Below, piece by piece: positions 46,578 to 58,000 of a DNA stretch of 64,000 bases; the stretch's first letter is position 1, and every line of letters starts with the position of its first letter. The position numbers were made by a program, and so were the translations under genes. This DNA is from Rhodosporidiobolus odoratus (lineage: Eukaryota; Basidiomycota; Microbotryomycetes; Sporidiobolales; Sporidiobolaceae). The stretch is from the NCBI GenBank assembly GCA_034387635.1, contig JAOANU010000017.1:186001-250000 (forward strand), given 5' to 3'. The notes under the pieces are model-generated. The model did not search any database. It was not told where the DNA came from and saw only the letters and a program-made list of their open reading frames with translations.

Positions 46578-48144
46578 ATGCAATCCCGAACTCAACTTGT
46601 CACTCCCTCCTCACTCCGACTCGACTCTCGACTTCCTCTCGAACTGAGATCAATCTCGTTTCAAATCCTCCCTCAACCTCCCCCACCTTCAGCCTCACAC
46701 TCCAACTCGAACGAGTACCACCCAACTCAACCTCCAGCTCAAGCAGACGGTTACGCAAAAGTCTCGCATGGTCTCACAACCGTCTCGTCCGCTGTCTATG
46801 GACCCAGAGAACCTCAACGCAATGGTCCTTGGAGCAATCAGGGGCAACAGGGCACCAACAAGGGAGACAGGGGAACTGTCAACGTCGAGGTCGGCGTCGT
46901 CGGATGGACCGAACGCGTTGGACAGCCAACAACAGATGGCGGACTACGAAAGGCCGGAAAGGACCGGTACGTCGTTGACTCTGCTCAGTCAAGCCTTTCA
47001 ACGTCGACAGGAGGGCGAGGGGCTGCGAGTCTACATGTACTGACTTTTTCCCTTGTGTCCTTTCTTTCCTCCACTACCCTTCCGCCCTCATCTCCTTGTT
47101 CCGGGACCGCTCCCGCGGTGACAGACGTACCATCGAACTAGCCCATGCCATCAAGAACACCTTTGAGCCCGTTCTCCTCCTCCACCTCTACCCTCGAAGC
47201 AGCATCGACATCTACATCCAAGTCTTGGAGAACGACGGCTGTGCGTCTCAACCCCTTCGTTCTCCTCTCTCCTCCTTTTCAAGACACGAAGCAGGCTCTG
47301 ATCCTCCCATGACCCTGCAGCCGTCCTTCAAGCCGCCATCAACGCCACGACCCTCTCACTCATCTCGTCCGGTCTCCCCCTCTCCGACTACGTCTGCGCC
47401 CTCACCCTCGCCTCGTACCCCTCCCTCCCGCCTCTAGGTCCTCGTCAAACCCCTCCCTTTGACCTCACCACCCCCTCCGTCTCATACTCCAATTCGCCCT
47501 CAGCCCCGCTCGGGTCAGGCTCGACCACCCTTCTAGATCTCGTCGCTGCTGAAGAGAGTGCCTTGCCGTGTTTGACGGTCGCGACGTTGCCGAGAAGTGG
47601 GAAGATCACTTTGGTCGGGTTGGAGAGTAGGGTCAGTATTGGCAGGTTTGAGGAGATGTTGAGGTGGGGAGTAGAGGGGGGGAAGGTGGTCAGAGGGGCT
47701 ATGGAAGAGGTGCGTCGCGCTTGTCCCTCCTTTCCTCTCTGGCACTTTTGCAGTCGCTTTCCCTTTTCCTCTTCTTTCCCTTTCCCTTCGCTCTACTCTT
47801 TCTATCCTCCCTACCATCTGCCCCGTCCACCCTCCACTCCCTCCGCCCTGCGCCTCCGCCATCCGCCACCACCCCCTACCCCACCCGGCCTCACTCTTCC
47901 CAATCTCTCGCCCTGGCTCCCTCCAGTACTCTTAAGCGGCGACTAACCAACCTCTCTTGATGTGGTTTTGCTTTGTTTTGCTCGGTTTGTTGCGCAGGCC
48001 GTCCGAACCTGGGCCAACTCGCTGGCTGCGCCTTCGAAGACCCTTGGAGCGTTGTTTCCTGGACTTGCGGGAGCCGGAGGAGGGGGAGGGGGAGGGGGAG
48101 GGGCTGGGGGTGGGGGGCAAGATGACGATGACATGGATCTGTAG
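46578..48144 (+). CDS. SKI6: Exosome complex subunit Rrp41/Ski6
   Basis: RNase PH-fold subunit of the RNA exosome ring (yeast Ski6, human EXOSC4), structural rather than catalytic in eukaryotes. ATG 46578 begins MQSRTQLVTPSSLRLDSRLP followed by LELRSISFQI. AKVSHGLTTVSSAVYGPREP is the typical nucleic-acid-facing strand-loop. After an intron (donor GTACGT, acceptor GGTGACAG) the text continues DRRTIELAHAIKNTFEPVLL and SSIDIYIQVLENDG; then AINATTLSLISSGLPLSDYV and LPCLTVATLPRSGKITLVGL. The C-terminus is a poly-Gly run followed by DDDDMDL, stop TAG 48142-48144. A Ser/Pro/Asn insert sits before the VYGPREP strand. Gene identity is firm for the PH family and good for Rrp41 over Rrp46 or Mtr3, based on the LRLDSR and INATTL motifs. 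Confidence 0.85.
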
Positions 48145-48476
48145 GAACGAGCAGGGGCAGAAGGAAACAGAACGGAGAGTGGAAAACGCAGCGTTTATGC
48201 GGGCTACAGTGTTTTTCGCTGGCCAAGAGTCGCGGAAGGCTCCGAGGTTGCTCGCTCGTGGGACGGACGAAGGGGGAAATGGGAAAACGAGGTGATAGGT
48301 ACAACAAGTGCGCCTGTGCGAACGCTTGACTGAGAAATCGAAACCCTTCTTCCCTCTTCTTCTCCTCGAGTCCTGTCTCATCGCTTCCCAGCCCTGCGGA
48401 CGAGTGTAGCCGTCAGTTACACCAGCCGAGCAAGCGGAACGAGAAGGAGAAGAAGAAACAAGGAAAAGAAAAGGCC
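48145..48476. other. 332 bp convergent spacer
   Basis: Between the stops of Rrp41 (+) and uS19m (-). An open frame continues across it on the minus strand if an extra splice is assumed, but no conserved residues are gained. Treated as 3' untranslated sequence. Confidence 0.5.
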
Positions 48477-48902
48477 TCACTTTCCCCTATAAGGTTGCCT
48501 CGACGGTGCAAACTCGCCCAACTTGTGACCCACCATGTCGGGTGTGACCTGCACTGGAACGTACTGTTTTCCATTGTGGACGAGGAAGCGCATCCTGAAG
48601 GATGAGAGATGGCGGTCATGTCAAACCGATCCGGGGTTAGCCAGAGGGAAGGGCAAAGGGTAGGGAGGAAAGGAGGCGGACCCGATGAAGTTGGGCAGTA
48701 TGGTGCAGGCTCGAGCTGAAGTTCGGATTGGAGTGTTTGATTGGAGAGCTTGTTGGATGCCCGGGAAGGAGGTGAAGAAGGGACCTGGTTTGGGAGAAGA
48801 CCTCGACCGAGTCAATGAGAGCTTTCCAGGTCCCAGGTAAAAAGCAGGTTAGGATTGACCTTTCCAGGCTGCTCTTGATCGCAATAGAGGGGTGGGCAAC
48901 AT
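48477..48902 (-). CDS. RSM19: Mitochondrial small-subunit ribosomal protein uS19m (Rsm19)
   Basis: Protein of the mitochondrial ribosome small subunit head, homologous to bacterial S19. Three exons: 48863-48902, 48682-48784 and 48477-48594, giving 86 residues, close to the usual fungal length. The first splice joins [15 protein letters not shown] to [14 protein letters not shown], restoring the conserved WKGPFF. Then [20 protein letters not shown] joins [20 protein letters not shown] and [18 protein letters not shown], with stop TGA at 48477-48479. The matches to [13 protein letters not shown] and [13 protein letters not shown] motifs are clear. Too short for most automatic gene finders because the first exon has only 40 coding nucleotides. 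Shares a 300-bp promoter with TIM13, another mitochondrial gene. Confidence 0.9.
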
Positions 48903-49202
48903 TGTGTTGAGGAGTGGGAGAGTCTATGAGAGAAGTCAAGATGAGGAGGTTGTTCAACTACTCTTCATACTCTAGATCATCTATACACTCCTGGGTGAGC
49001 TGCTAGCACTATCACACAATTTTCTACTCTGGCCCTGCCCCCCACCGCCTAGACACCTCTGCTGACCCTTCCCCTCCTCGCCGCTCTTTCTCTCCTCTAC
49101 CCACCTCTGCTCGTTCTCACACCCCTTGCCGATGCTGGTTGACTCGCCCATATGGATCTATCACCACCCTGCGATCACGTCCGCCACCATCGACTTGACA
49201 GC
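48903..49202. promoter_or_regulatory. Bidirectional promoter between RSM19 and TIM13, 300 bp
   Basis: Divergent starts at 48902 (-) and 49203 (+). The right part is C/T-rich. Both products are nuclear-encoded mitochondrial proteins, so coordinated transcription is plausible. An in-frame upstream ATG for TIM13 occurs at 49152. Confidence 0.55.
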
Positions 49203-50070
49203 ATGTCGTCCCTGTTCGGTGGTAAAGCTTCCGCAGCTCTCTCGCCCCAAGATTCCGCCGCAAAGGCCGCCGCCATCAAGCAAGAGGTAGCCCAGCAACT
49301 CGGTCAGTCTCCTCGACGCAATCAGACTTTCTGGCGACGGGCGGAGGAGATCGATAGATACAGATTTTCGCTGACCTTTTTTCTTTTTCTTTTCCCCGTC
49401 CTGCAGCTCTCGCCAATGCCCAAGAACTCGTCAACGTACGCCTGACCTGCTTCTATGACCGACAAAGCCAGCTCAGGGATCACCGCGCTGGAAAGGAGAC
49501 ATCGCTAATCCATATTCTCCCCCTTTTCTCCCCTTCTCTCCCCGAACATCTCTGCGCTGCTCACGCGTAGAAAATGAATGACAAGTGGTACGCACTCGCT
49601 TCCGTTTCCTGCAACCCTTCCACCCTTCGCCTTGCCTCGCCAAACCCCGTAGGATCCGATCCTGACCTTCCCATCCCTTTTCTCTGTTCATCCTCCGTCT
49701 CGCCCCGCGTCCCCCTCGCACCATTCACGTCCCTCTCCCCCTCCCTCTCGTCATTGACGACTCAGCTTCGTCCGCTGCATCCTGAAACCTCAAGACCGCC
49801 TCACCCCCGCCGACGAAGGTTGCCTGTACCGCTGCTCAGAACGGTTCCTCGAGGTCCGCCTCTCCCCTCTGTTCCTTCCCCCCACCCCCACCCCCCTTGC
49901 CTGCTCCCCTCTCCGTCTGTCTGCGCAACACCTTGGCATGCTGACAACGAGTGTTCTGATGCATTCGGGTTGCGCAGGCTTTCAACCTCATCTCGGCCAA
50001 GTATGTTCAGCGAGTTCAGCGAGAACGGGAGCAGAATTTGGCGTTGCAAGAAGGTCTATCGCCGCAGTAA
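49203..50070 (+). CDS. TIM13: Mitochondrial intermembrane-space chaperone Tim13
   Basis: Small Tim protein that with Tim8 escorts hydrophobic precursors across the intermembrane space. Five exons: 49203-49302, 49407-49435, 49571-49587, 49766-49853 and 49978-50070, giving 108 residues. The start MSSLFGGKASAALS was preferred to an in-frame ATG 17 codons upstream (49152) because small Tims begin this way. The exon at 49571-49587 is only 17 nt and is needed to reach the twin CX3C pair: CFVRC, 14 residues, CLYRC. The C-terminal helix is AFNLISAKYVQRVQRERE. Stop TAA 50068-50070. The assignment to Tim13 rather than Tim8 or Tim9 rests on the N-terminus and the helix; the small-Tim family itself is certain. 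Confidence 0.9.
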
Positions 50071-50482
50071 GCTTAGGTTAGAGGTATAGCCAGAGGAGTG
50101 GAGATTTATGGGTGGGCGTGACAGTTTGGAATGGATCGGGGTTTAGGGTCGGGGGGAGCCTCGTAATGTAGCAATATCACTCTTCTGCTTCCTTTGGCTT
50201 TTCTCCTGCTTCTTCACATTTTCCCTTTTGAGTGCGGCAGTCGGTCTACTCCTCTGTATCGGCTGCACGCGATATTTTCCGCTGGTCCTCTTGCGTCTCC
50301 TCACCCAGACGCCTTCTCGTGGTCCTCAACAGGACAACCCAAGCGCCAGTTTCCTCTCGCCTCATCGACGAGCTCTCGAGCCTCTTGCAACCGGTTCATC
50401 TAGCACACCTTAGGATGACCAAGAGAGGGAGAGAAAGAACAACACCCCCTTGCCCAAAGAAAGTTTCCGCAGTACACGTGTC
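50071..50482. other. 412 bp convergent spacer
   Basis: 3' flanks of TIM13 (+) and the P4-ATPase gene (-). No gene seen. Confidence 0.5.
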
Positions 50483-53400
50483 TAGAAATCCCTCAACTTG
50501 GCATACTGAGTCGGAGCAAACTTGGCCTTGACTTTTTTCAAGACCCACAAGGGCGCGGCAGAGAGGGCGACGATGAGGGCGACTTTCCAAGCGAACGGAG
50601 GCGAGAGGACAAACGACAGATCTGCTCGATGAGCAGATTCTCATCTCACGTCAGCGTCGCGTCGGGGACAGTCGGGCGAGGAAGACAAAAGGGAGTTGAC
50701 AGGAGACAGAAAACACGACGCACCGAAATATTCTGGCAAAAAGGCGATACTGACGACGTACAGTCCCAAGGTGAACACTTCAGAGACGACCATGAGCATG
50801 TGCCAAGTCGTGATTTCGACGGCGACCATGATGAGTTCATTGAGGACCAGCGCGGTGAATGAGATGGAGACGATGTTGAGAAATTCGGATTCGAACAGGA
50901 CGAGCGAGGCGAGCATGATGGCGCCGCCTGAGTGGTCAAGGTCGGTCAGCCACCTTTCCCTGTGACGGAATCAGACTGAGGGAGAGGGAGGGAGAGAAGG
51001 GGGAAAAGACGCACCTTGATAGATGGAAATCATGAGCCACGAAAAGAAAGTCTTGTACGACAGGCTTCGGCCCTGCAGATCGTGAAGAATGCCAAAGTCA
51101 GCTTCAGGTGTCAAGACTCGCGGGGGGGTGGGGGGGATAGAGGGGACACGAACCTTGGTAAGCTCCTTGTAGAGCTCAGGGTAGAGCAGCGCGACATCCT
51201 CATTGACATCCCTGTCGAGGACGAGCGAGAACACGGGTAACATGGTGTACGCCGTGGCGTAGCCGACCATGAGCCAGCCTTGGTAGATTGCAATGGGCGA
51301 GCTGCAGGTAGGCACGCATCAGCATGGGTAGTAAAGAGCACGATGTCAGAGACCACGCACAAGTAGAAAACGGATGAGAAGACGGCTGCAGGTAACGAAG
51401 GTAGCTTGTATCAGCCTCGCCTAACATAGGTGAAGCACAGCCATTAAAGGAAGAAACTGCTTACCTTGAATGACCGAAATGATCAACCCGCGGTGGATGA
51501 CAAACTGAGCAAGTTTCGCCGAGCGCTTGTACGAGTTGCGACCGTGCCAGAGGAGGAGCTTGGTAAGGAAGGAGAATTGGTTGACGGAGAAGTCGGCGGC
51601 GAGAGAGGCTTGACGACCTTCTTTACCAACGATACCAACGCCTGGTGCAGAGATGAACGAGGGTGAGCACGAACACACGCTTTGGCTCAGTTGTGAAAGA
51701 ATTGCCTATATGAAGTATGAGGCGAAGACGTAGGAGGAAAGACCAACTCACCCACATCCGCCGCCTGAATCATGCTAACATCGTTTCCACCATCGCCAAT
51801 GCAGCACACCCTCTTCTTCGTATGCGTTCGGATGAGTCTAGCCACATCAGCCTTCTGTGTCGGCGAGCATCGACAAGCCACGACAGCGGAGAGCTTCGTA
51901 GAGAGCTCGATGAATTCGTCACGGAAATGTTCGATGCAGAGCTGCAACATGGAGGGGTAGGGCGGGCCAAGATCGGCGATGGGGTGAGATCAGCATAGTC
52001 GACAGACAGCAGGAGGCGAACACAGAGGAGAGCTTACTTGAAGCGAGTCGCCATCAATAACCAGACAGCAGTCTAGCTTCGTCGCGAGAAACTCAAGCTC
52101 GTCGCGGGCTTCAGCCGGTGACCTCACTGTACGTCAGCATAACAAATCACTTGATCAGTGCTCGTTCATCGAAACGTGGGACTGGACAAAAACAGCGAGA
52201 GACGACAACGCACGCTTCGCAATTTGGTGAATGTACTGTCCTCGGCTAACGAGCTTCGTCGAAATGGCGATGCAAGTCGCCGTCTCGATCTTGTCGCCCG
52301 TCAACATCCAAATCTTGATGCCAGCATTCCTCAGCAATTCAATCGTCATCTTGACATCGTCCTGCAGTTTGTCCTCGACGCCCGTCACTCCGAGTAGCTC
52401 AAGATCTCGCTCGAGGTGCTCTGCAATGACTCGTGCAGACGCAGCGTTACGGTCGCCGAGAGAGACCCGAGCGTCGCGGTACTCGGACTCGAAGGTTCGG
52501 TAGGCATCTTCGCTCAGGCGTTTGCGACCCATGACGAGGGTTCGAAGACCCTCCCGAGCCATGTTGCCGCACTCTTCTTCGAGCCAGTCGTTGTAGGCGA
52601 CGATCTTGGCCATGACGACGTCCGCACCTTTCTGGTAGAATGTGATCTCGCCGGAGTGACGGTCTCGGACGATGATGCCCATCCGCTTGGATTCGGAAGT
52701 GAAAGGGAAGATCTCGAGGACGTCGAAGGAAAGGGTGCGCCCTGCGGTGGTTTGAAGGGTGATGGAGACACGGTCGCGGGCGGAAAGGGTGAGACCGACT
52801 GATTCCGTGTATCGGACGATGGCGACCTCGTCGGGCGAAGATGCTTGGTAGGTGATGGACCCGTCCGTCTCCTCGATAACCGGAGTGACCTGTAGAGTGA
52901 ATAACTCAGTCACGCCTGGAATGCTTGGCAACGAGTCTGGAATAAACACGCACATTGTGACATAACCCAAGTCCAAGCACCATATCCTTAACCCTCGAGC
53001 TCATATCCCTCCTGCCCCTTGTAGCGGCAAGGGCAACTCCAGTAGTCAGGTTCGGGGCAGCTGTGTAAACCCATCGTCAGGCTACTCGGATTGGTGGGCT
53101 CCCCGGATAAATCGATCACTGGCAGAGGAAGAAAGACGCACGAATCGCCTTCTCCTCCCCGAGCGCCGTAGCCAGTTGATGTGTGACTTCGTCCATTGAG
53201 TCGACGCCGTAGCTCATCGTGCCGAGGTGCAGCTTCTTCAGCTCCATCTCTGCCGAACAGGATGATATATCAGTACCCACACGTGTTTTCGATGTGAGCG
53301 CCTCTTCCATCCCGTGAAGATTTGGGCAAGAAAGATGCGTACCATTTTGGGTCAAAGTGCCCGTCTTATCGCTCAGCAGGTATTCTACCCTACCCAGCTC

Positions 53401-55627
53401 TTCGGGAAGGGTGCTCGTCCTGACCACCGTCCCGGAAATCTCGGAGTCGTTCTCAATCTGGTGCCCGTAGACGGTTTTACCCATATCCAGATTGACTCGA
53501 AGGCTGTGTGGTCGGGCATAGTGTCAACGAAGCCGACGTCGAAGGCGGCGGGAGAAAAAAGAGGAGAGAGAAGTGGAACGTACGAGATAGGGATGATGCT
53601 CGAGAACAGAATGAGGAAACGGAAGACGTATACCCACCAGTGTCCTCGGAAACCGTTGAGAGCGACGAGAATGACGGATAAGGCAAAGGTACAAGCGCAC
53701 AGGATCTGGAAATGTTGACAAACAAGGGCGGATTGTCGACAACGGGTACAGGTCACTACACCGCGCATCGCGAAGTACAAGAGGAAGCGATTGACGCACC
53801 TTTGCTAGCCTGTTGATCTCAACATCCAACAAGCCAACCTTCGTACCAGGCTGACTGGTATTCATGACCGCCCTCGTCTCCCTTCCAGTATACACAACGA
53901 CACCAACCGCCTGGCCTGCCGCAAGAACCGTATTGGCCCAGAGCATGTTCTCCGCCGTAAGCGGCTCGACTGGGACGGAGGTTTGCCCGAGCGGCTGAGA
54001 GGTAGAGGTCGCGATGAGATCGTCCTCGGGGTCGGTCTCTCCATCACGAGTGGTAGCCGGAGGAGGAAGAGAAGACAGAGTGAGGGTGCCGACAAAAGTG
54101 TGGATGTCCTTGGTTGGCGGGTCGGCGTAGACCTCCCCTTCGACATCGAGTAATTTCCCGTCCTCTCCCAGCGCCTGTGTCCGTTCCAGCGCCACGCGCA
54201 GCTTCCAATCTGTCTCGCCGTCAAGCTGATCCGTCCGGACGAAGCAGGTCCCGCTCGGGTCTGAGGTGCGAAGGAGTAGGATGTCGGCTGGAACTCGGTC
54301 GTTCTTCTCGAGATGTACGAGATCTCCGACTCGCAGCTTAGCGGAAGGCGTGGGTTTAAGCGATGAGGAATGGGAGGAGGAAGAGGTGTGATGACTGTTT
54401 GGGGCGGCGGAAGAGGCTGAAGGCGACAGGAGGGAGTAGAGAGAGGAGTTGGCTGATCGATCCCGGGAGTACCGTTGGTAGTCGTCGTAGGCTTCTTTAC
54501 TGATTGTGACAGCCAGTACGAAAGCGAGAGGAACGATATAGGTGGCGAGGAACCCTGTATACCACGATATGGGGAATTGAGAAGGTTGACTTGACGGCAG
54601 AAGCAACCGTGTCTGGAAGAGTACGTACCAATCCGTAGTGCCGGCACGAACTGACTGAGCGCGACGAGCAGGAAGTACAAGTTGTAGAAGAACTTGAACT
54701 GCTCGTAAAGCACCAGCGGCACAAACGTGACTACGTTGTATTTCTGATTCTTGACAATGTTGGCAGGGTAAGGCACTTTCTTCTGTTGCGCTTTTGTCGC
54801 GTTTAGTGGGATAGTGCGAGATTTGGTAGAAATGGCGGGGGAAAGAGCGAAAAGGCGACCGAGAGAGAAAGGCTTGCGCTTCTTTGGTGATTTCGGGGTG
54901 AAGCGGTCTGGTTCTCCACGAGTCTGAGAGGTAGGCCGTTGATCATGTGTAGCGGAAGAATAGAAAAGGAAGAGCTTACCTTGCCTCGGGTCCTTCCACC
55001 CAGCAGTCCAATTTCCTCCTCTTCGCCATCCAGTCCCGTCTCCCAGCCCTGGTCGTACTCGCCATCGCTCTCTCCCCTGCCTCCCATCCCTGCTGGCATC
55101 CCTCGTCCCGCCTTTCTCAGTTTGCGGCTCCCTCCTCGCCCACCGGCCAGGGATCCTTCCCCCGCCAATCCGCCCAGCAGATCTGCCTCGCTCCCTGCGT
55201 CATCTGTACCCCCCGTGACAGCCGTGCCAGTGCTCTCAGCGTACTCTCCCCCTCCCGTTCGGCTGGTTCCAGCACGTGCCGATGACCTCAACGAGGCTGA
55301 ACTCCTGAACTGGTGCAGAGGGTTGGATTGCTTGCGTTCCCTAGGCAAGAATCCGGATGCTGCAAGGCCGCCCTGTCCAGATGCAGTGTATTGACTTGCC
55401 ATGGCTCGCTGAGCGGCGGTGCGAGTACGAGAGAGGGAAGGCGAGGCAGTTGAGGGGTGCGAGAGTGCGGGAGAATGAGTGGGGGAATCCGAGTTTAGTC
55501 GGAGGAGGGGTACGTCTACCGGACTTGAAGGCGAAGGTGGATTTGAAGGTGAAGGTGGAGTATCTTGAGGTGGAGTTGAAGGTGTTGAGACAATGTGGTG
55601 CGGCTGAGGAGGAGGAGGGGGGACCAT
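50483..55627 (-). CDS. NEO1: P4-type phospholipid-translocating ATPase, Neo1-like
   Basis: Aminophospholipid flippase of Golgi and endosomal membranes. ATG 55627 ([17 protein letters not shown]) opens a long Pro/Ser/Gly head of about 270 residues, then [40 protein letters not shown] and [18 protein letters not shown], which are typical of the Neo1/ATP9 branch. The actuator motif is [10 protein letters not shown]; the phosphorylated aspartate lies in [19 protein letters not shown]; the nucleotide domain has [20 protein letters not shown] and [17 protein letters not shown]; the hinge is [16 protein letters not shown]. The membrane half ends [20 protein letters not shown] and [13 protein letters not shown] with TAG at 50483-50485. 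Around fifteen introns. Unlike Drs2 it has no auto-inhibitory tail. All catalytic motifs are intact. An alternative start is the ATG of [12 protein letters not shown] further in. Confidence 0.9.
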
Positions 55628-56685
55628 CGGCACCGCTTCGCTAGCGGGTTGGGGGATTGTGGGTCCCTGGCAGTTGCTGTCGTGAGTCGTGACTGGGCAG
55701 TAGCGGCAATCGGACGACCCAAGTAGGTTCAAGATCTGGCGTAGGACGAGGAGGTTGGCTAGGTACACCTGGCCTATTCTCGTCAGGCTTTCGCCAGCTC
55801 TTACCGTCTAGTGCATCTTGACTCAAGGCTCGTAGTCGACCAGGCCGCGGCTGCACCCCGTTGCTCCACGCCCGACGACTCGCTCCACCGCGACCGACAA
55901 GTTCACCGCTTCGCCAATTATCCGCAACAGCTGGCCAGCAAAAACTCCCCAGGCGCAATTCGAGCCATCGCTGAGCGCTCGATTGCGGTACCCGGCAGCG
56001 TGACCACCCGCAATGGGCCGCCTGCGCCTGAACACGCCGGACGACACCAGATCCTCGTCTACTTCGTACCGCGTCCCGTCGGGCGGGCTGGTTGATCAGA
56101 GGGAGCTGCAGGAGTGGCTCTATAAGTCTGAGGTAGCCGTGTGTTGGGCGGAAGCGCGGTGACGCTGGCATGCTGGCAAAGCCCTGCTCGCTTGGTCCGT
56201 CTCCCTTCTGCCCTCACCTAGCTAGCCTCAGCTGCGCTGCTCCGCCATCTGCGGGACTCAGTCCACCGTCGAGCCTACGTATCTCACCAGATGTCCAATC
56301 AATGTTTGCTTCATCGCTGCCTTCTCTCCTGCTTGACACCCGCTTTCTCTCGTTCTGAACATCAGGCTGACCCACTAAACCACTCTCGCCGACACGCGCC
56401 ATAGGAGGTCAGATGCGCAATGCAAGAAGTTGAAACAAACATGAACTACAGAACCAACAGTCAGCAAGATAAGCAAGCTAAGGGTGAAGGAAAAAGTGCA
56501 AAACCAAGCGCAGCAAGAAATACGAATACGATCGCGGGCGAGGCTACTATGCCAAGATGGGTCGCCACTCAAAGATAAGAAGTATGTAGGGGCGAAAAAG
56601 AAGGGATCTGGGAGGAACACCGAAGGGAGCTGAGAGCTACGGAGGAAGAAAGGCGAAGAAGGAAGTCGGATCAGGGGGACGCAGA
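55628..56685. other. 1.06 kb spacer between two minus-strand genes
   Basis: 5' flank of the P4-ATPase gene and 3' flank of the chitin deacetylase gene. The part near 56400-56650 is A-rich on the plus strand, as for a 3' untranslated region. No coding potential that I trust. Confidence 0.5.
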
Positions 56686-58000
56686 TCAATCGGCGCTAGG
56701 AGCTGGGGTGCCTGAGCAGGTCCAGGTCGAGTCGCGCTTCCCGGGCGTGCCGACGGACTGGTAGGGAGAGACGCCGAGGCAGGTAGGGAGGTCGACAAGC
56801 CTGCAGAATGGAGCAAATGGAGTTGGCTTGGATGATACGCCTGCGCATTAGCAGCCCGGAGAGTAGCACGCACTGGTAGCCCTTCTTGAGCAAAGCGGGA
56901 ACGATCTGAGGGATGACGGTCTTGGCGGTCCCCTCTTTGGTCTCGTGATTGAGAGCGATGTAGGTCTTGGGGTAGACCAGCTTCTTGTAGTCGTTAACGG
57001 TGTTGGCGGGAGCGCGGCCGTTGGCGTCGTTTGAGTCGAAATTCCAGCCGACGACTGGATAGAGCGAAGTCACCGTGCGAGGGGCAGGGCGAGGACGGAT
57101 TATATAGAGAGGAAAAAAGGATCAGCTCTCTTCTCATGCCTGTGTACTCAGCGCTGACGTACCCGTGTAGCCTCGAGCCTTGAGTATCTTCAGCTTCGCG
57201 GCGTTAGTGTTGCCGTACGGCGCCCGGAAGAACCTAGGCTTAATACCGAGGATCTTCTTCAGAGCCGTCTCCACCAGGTCGAGCTGCTGGTTGAACTTGG
57301 CATCTGACAGCTTGGTAATGTCGGGATCTGCCCATCGAGAAGAGCTCAGGGTCTGGTCGACCGGGAAACTAGCAAGGACAGGCCGGAGATGCGAGAGGGG
57401 ATAGCGAGAGCGGCAGGGACTGAAAAGAGAACGCACGGCTCCAAGTGTGAGAACCAATGATGTGACCTTGCTTGTAGCGAGCAACAAGGTCGTCGGCACG
57501 GTCGTAAATGCAGTTCCAGTTGTAGCCATTGACGCTGACGAAGGGAATAGACGCTTTCTTGTCAGTGTACCAATACCAAAGCGGGGCAGAAGAGGAGAAG
57601 GCGTACAAGAAGCTGCCCTTGAGGCCCTGTTTAGTGAGGTAGTTGGCAATTTGGGTGCCGTAAGGGTACTGTAGAACATCGGGACAAGGTAGGGGAGTAT
57701 GCAAAGAATTAGCGTGCGACTGTGTCAATGAACGCCTGTCGCTGAACGTACATCGCCGTCGTCAAACGTCAGCGCAATCTGCCCAGAGTTCTTGCACGTC
57801 GTCATAACTCCATCGCTGGTAGCCCTCGCTTCCAGATCCCTCTTCTCGTGGTCGCTCAACTCGAAGTATTGCGCAGACGCGCTGTATTCGTAGTCGTGTT
57901 GTGCTGCAAGGTCGAGGTCGTTGCTGGTGCTGTTCAGCCTTGAAGGGGCAGCCAGAGCTAAGGAGGCGGAGAAGAGGAGGAGAGAGGTAGTGAAATGCAT
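56686..58000 (-). CDS. Secreted chitin (polysaccharide) deacetylase, CE4 family
   Basis: Extracellular metal-dependent N-deacetylase that converts chitin to chitosan. ATG 58000: MHFTTSLLLFSASLALAAPS is a signal peptide, followed by a pro-region with a Kex2-like site (HEKRDLEARATSDG). NodB motifs: ALTFDDGD (base and metal aspartates), GSHTWSHPDITKLS restored by a splice near 57430-57325 (H-x4-H metal pair), RFFRAPYGNTNAAK, VVGWNFDSNDANG and YIALNHETKEGTAKTV. The final splice (CA to GCTTG) gives KKGYQLVDLPTCLGVSPYQS and ends STWTCSGTPAPSAD, stop TGA 56686-56688. Six introns. No GPI signal or chitin-binding module, so it should be freely secreted or loosely wall-bound. All active-site residues are present. 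Confidence 0.9.

Noticed and set aside
47932..48476. Extended C-terminus of uS19m by an additional splice at 48474
   Set aside because: Reading straight on gives PYRGK and a TGA at the length normal for the family; the extension would run into the Rrp41 gene and adds only basic low-complexity sequence.
49152..49202. Upstream in-frame ATG for TIM13
   Set aside because: Adds 17 residues (with Cys and His) not expected in small Tims; the MSSLFGG start fits the family better. It could still be used.
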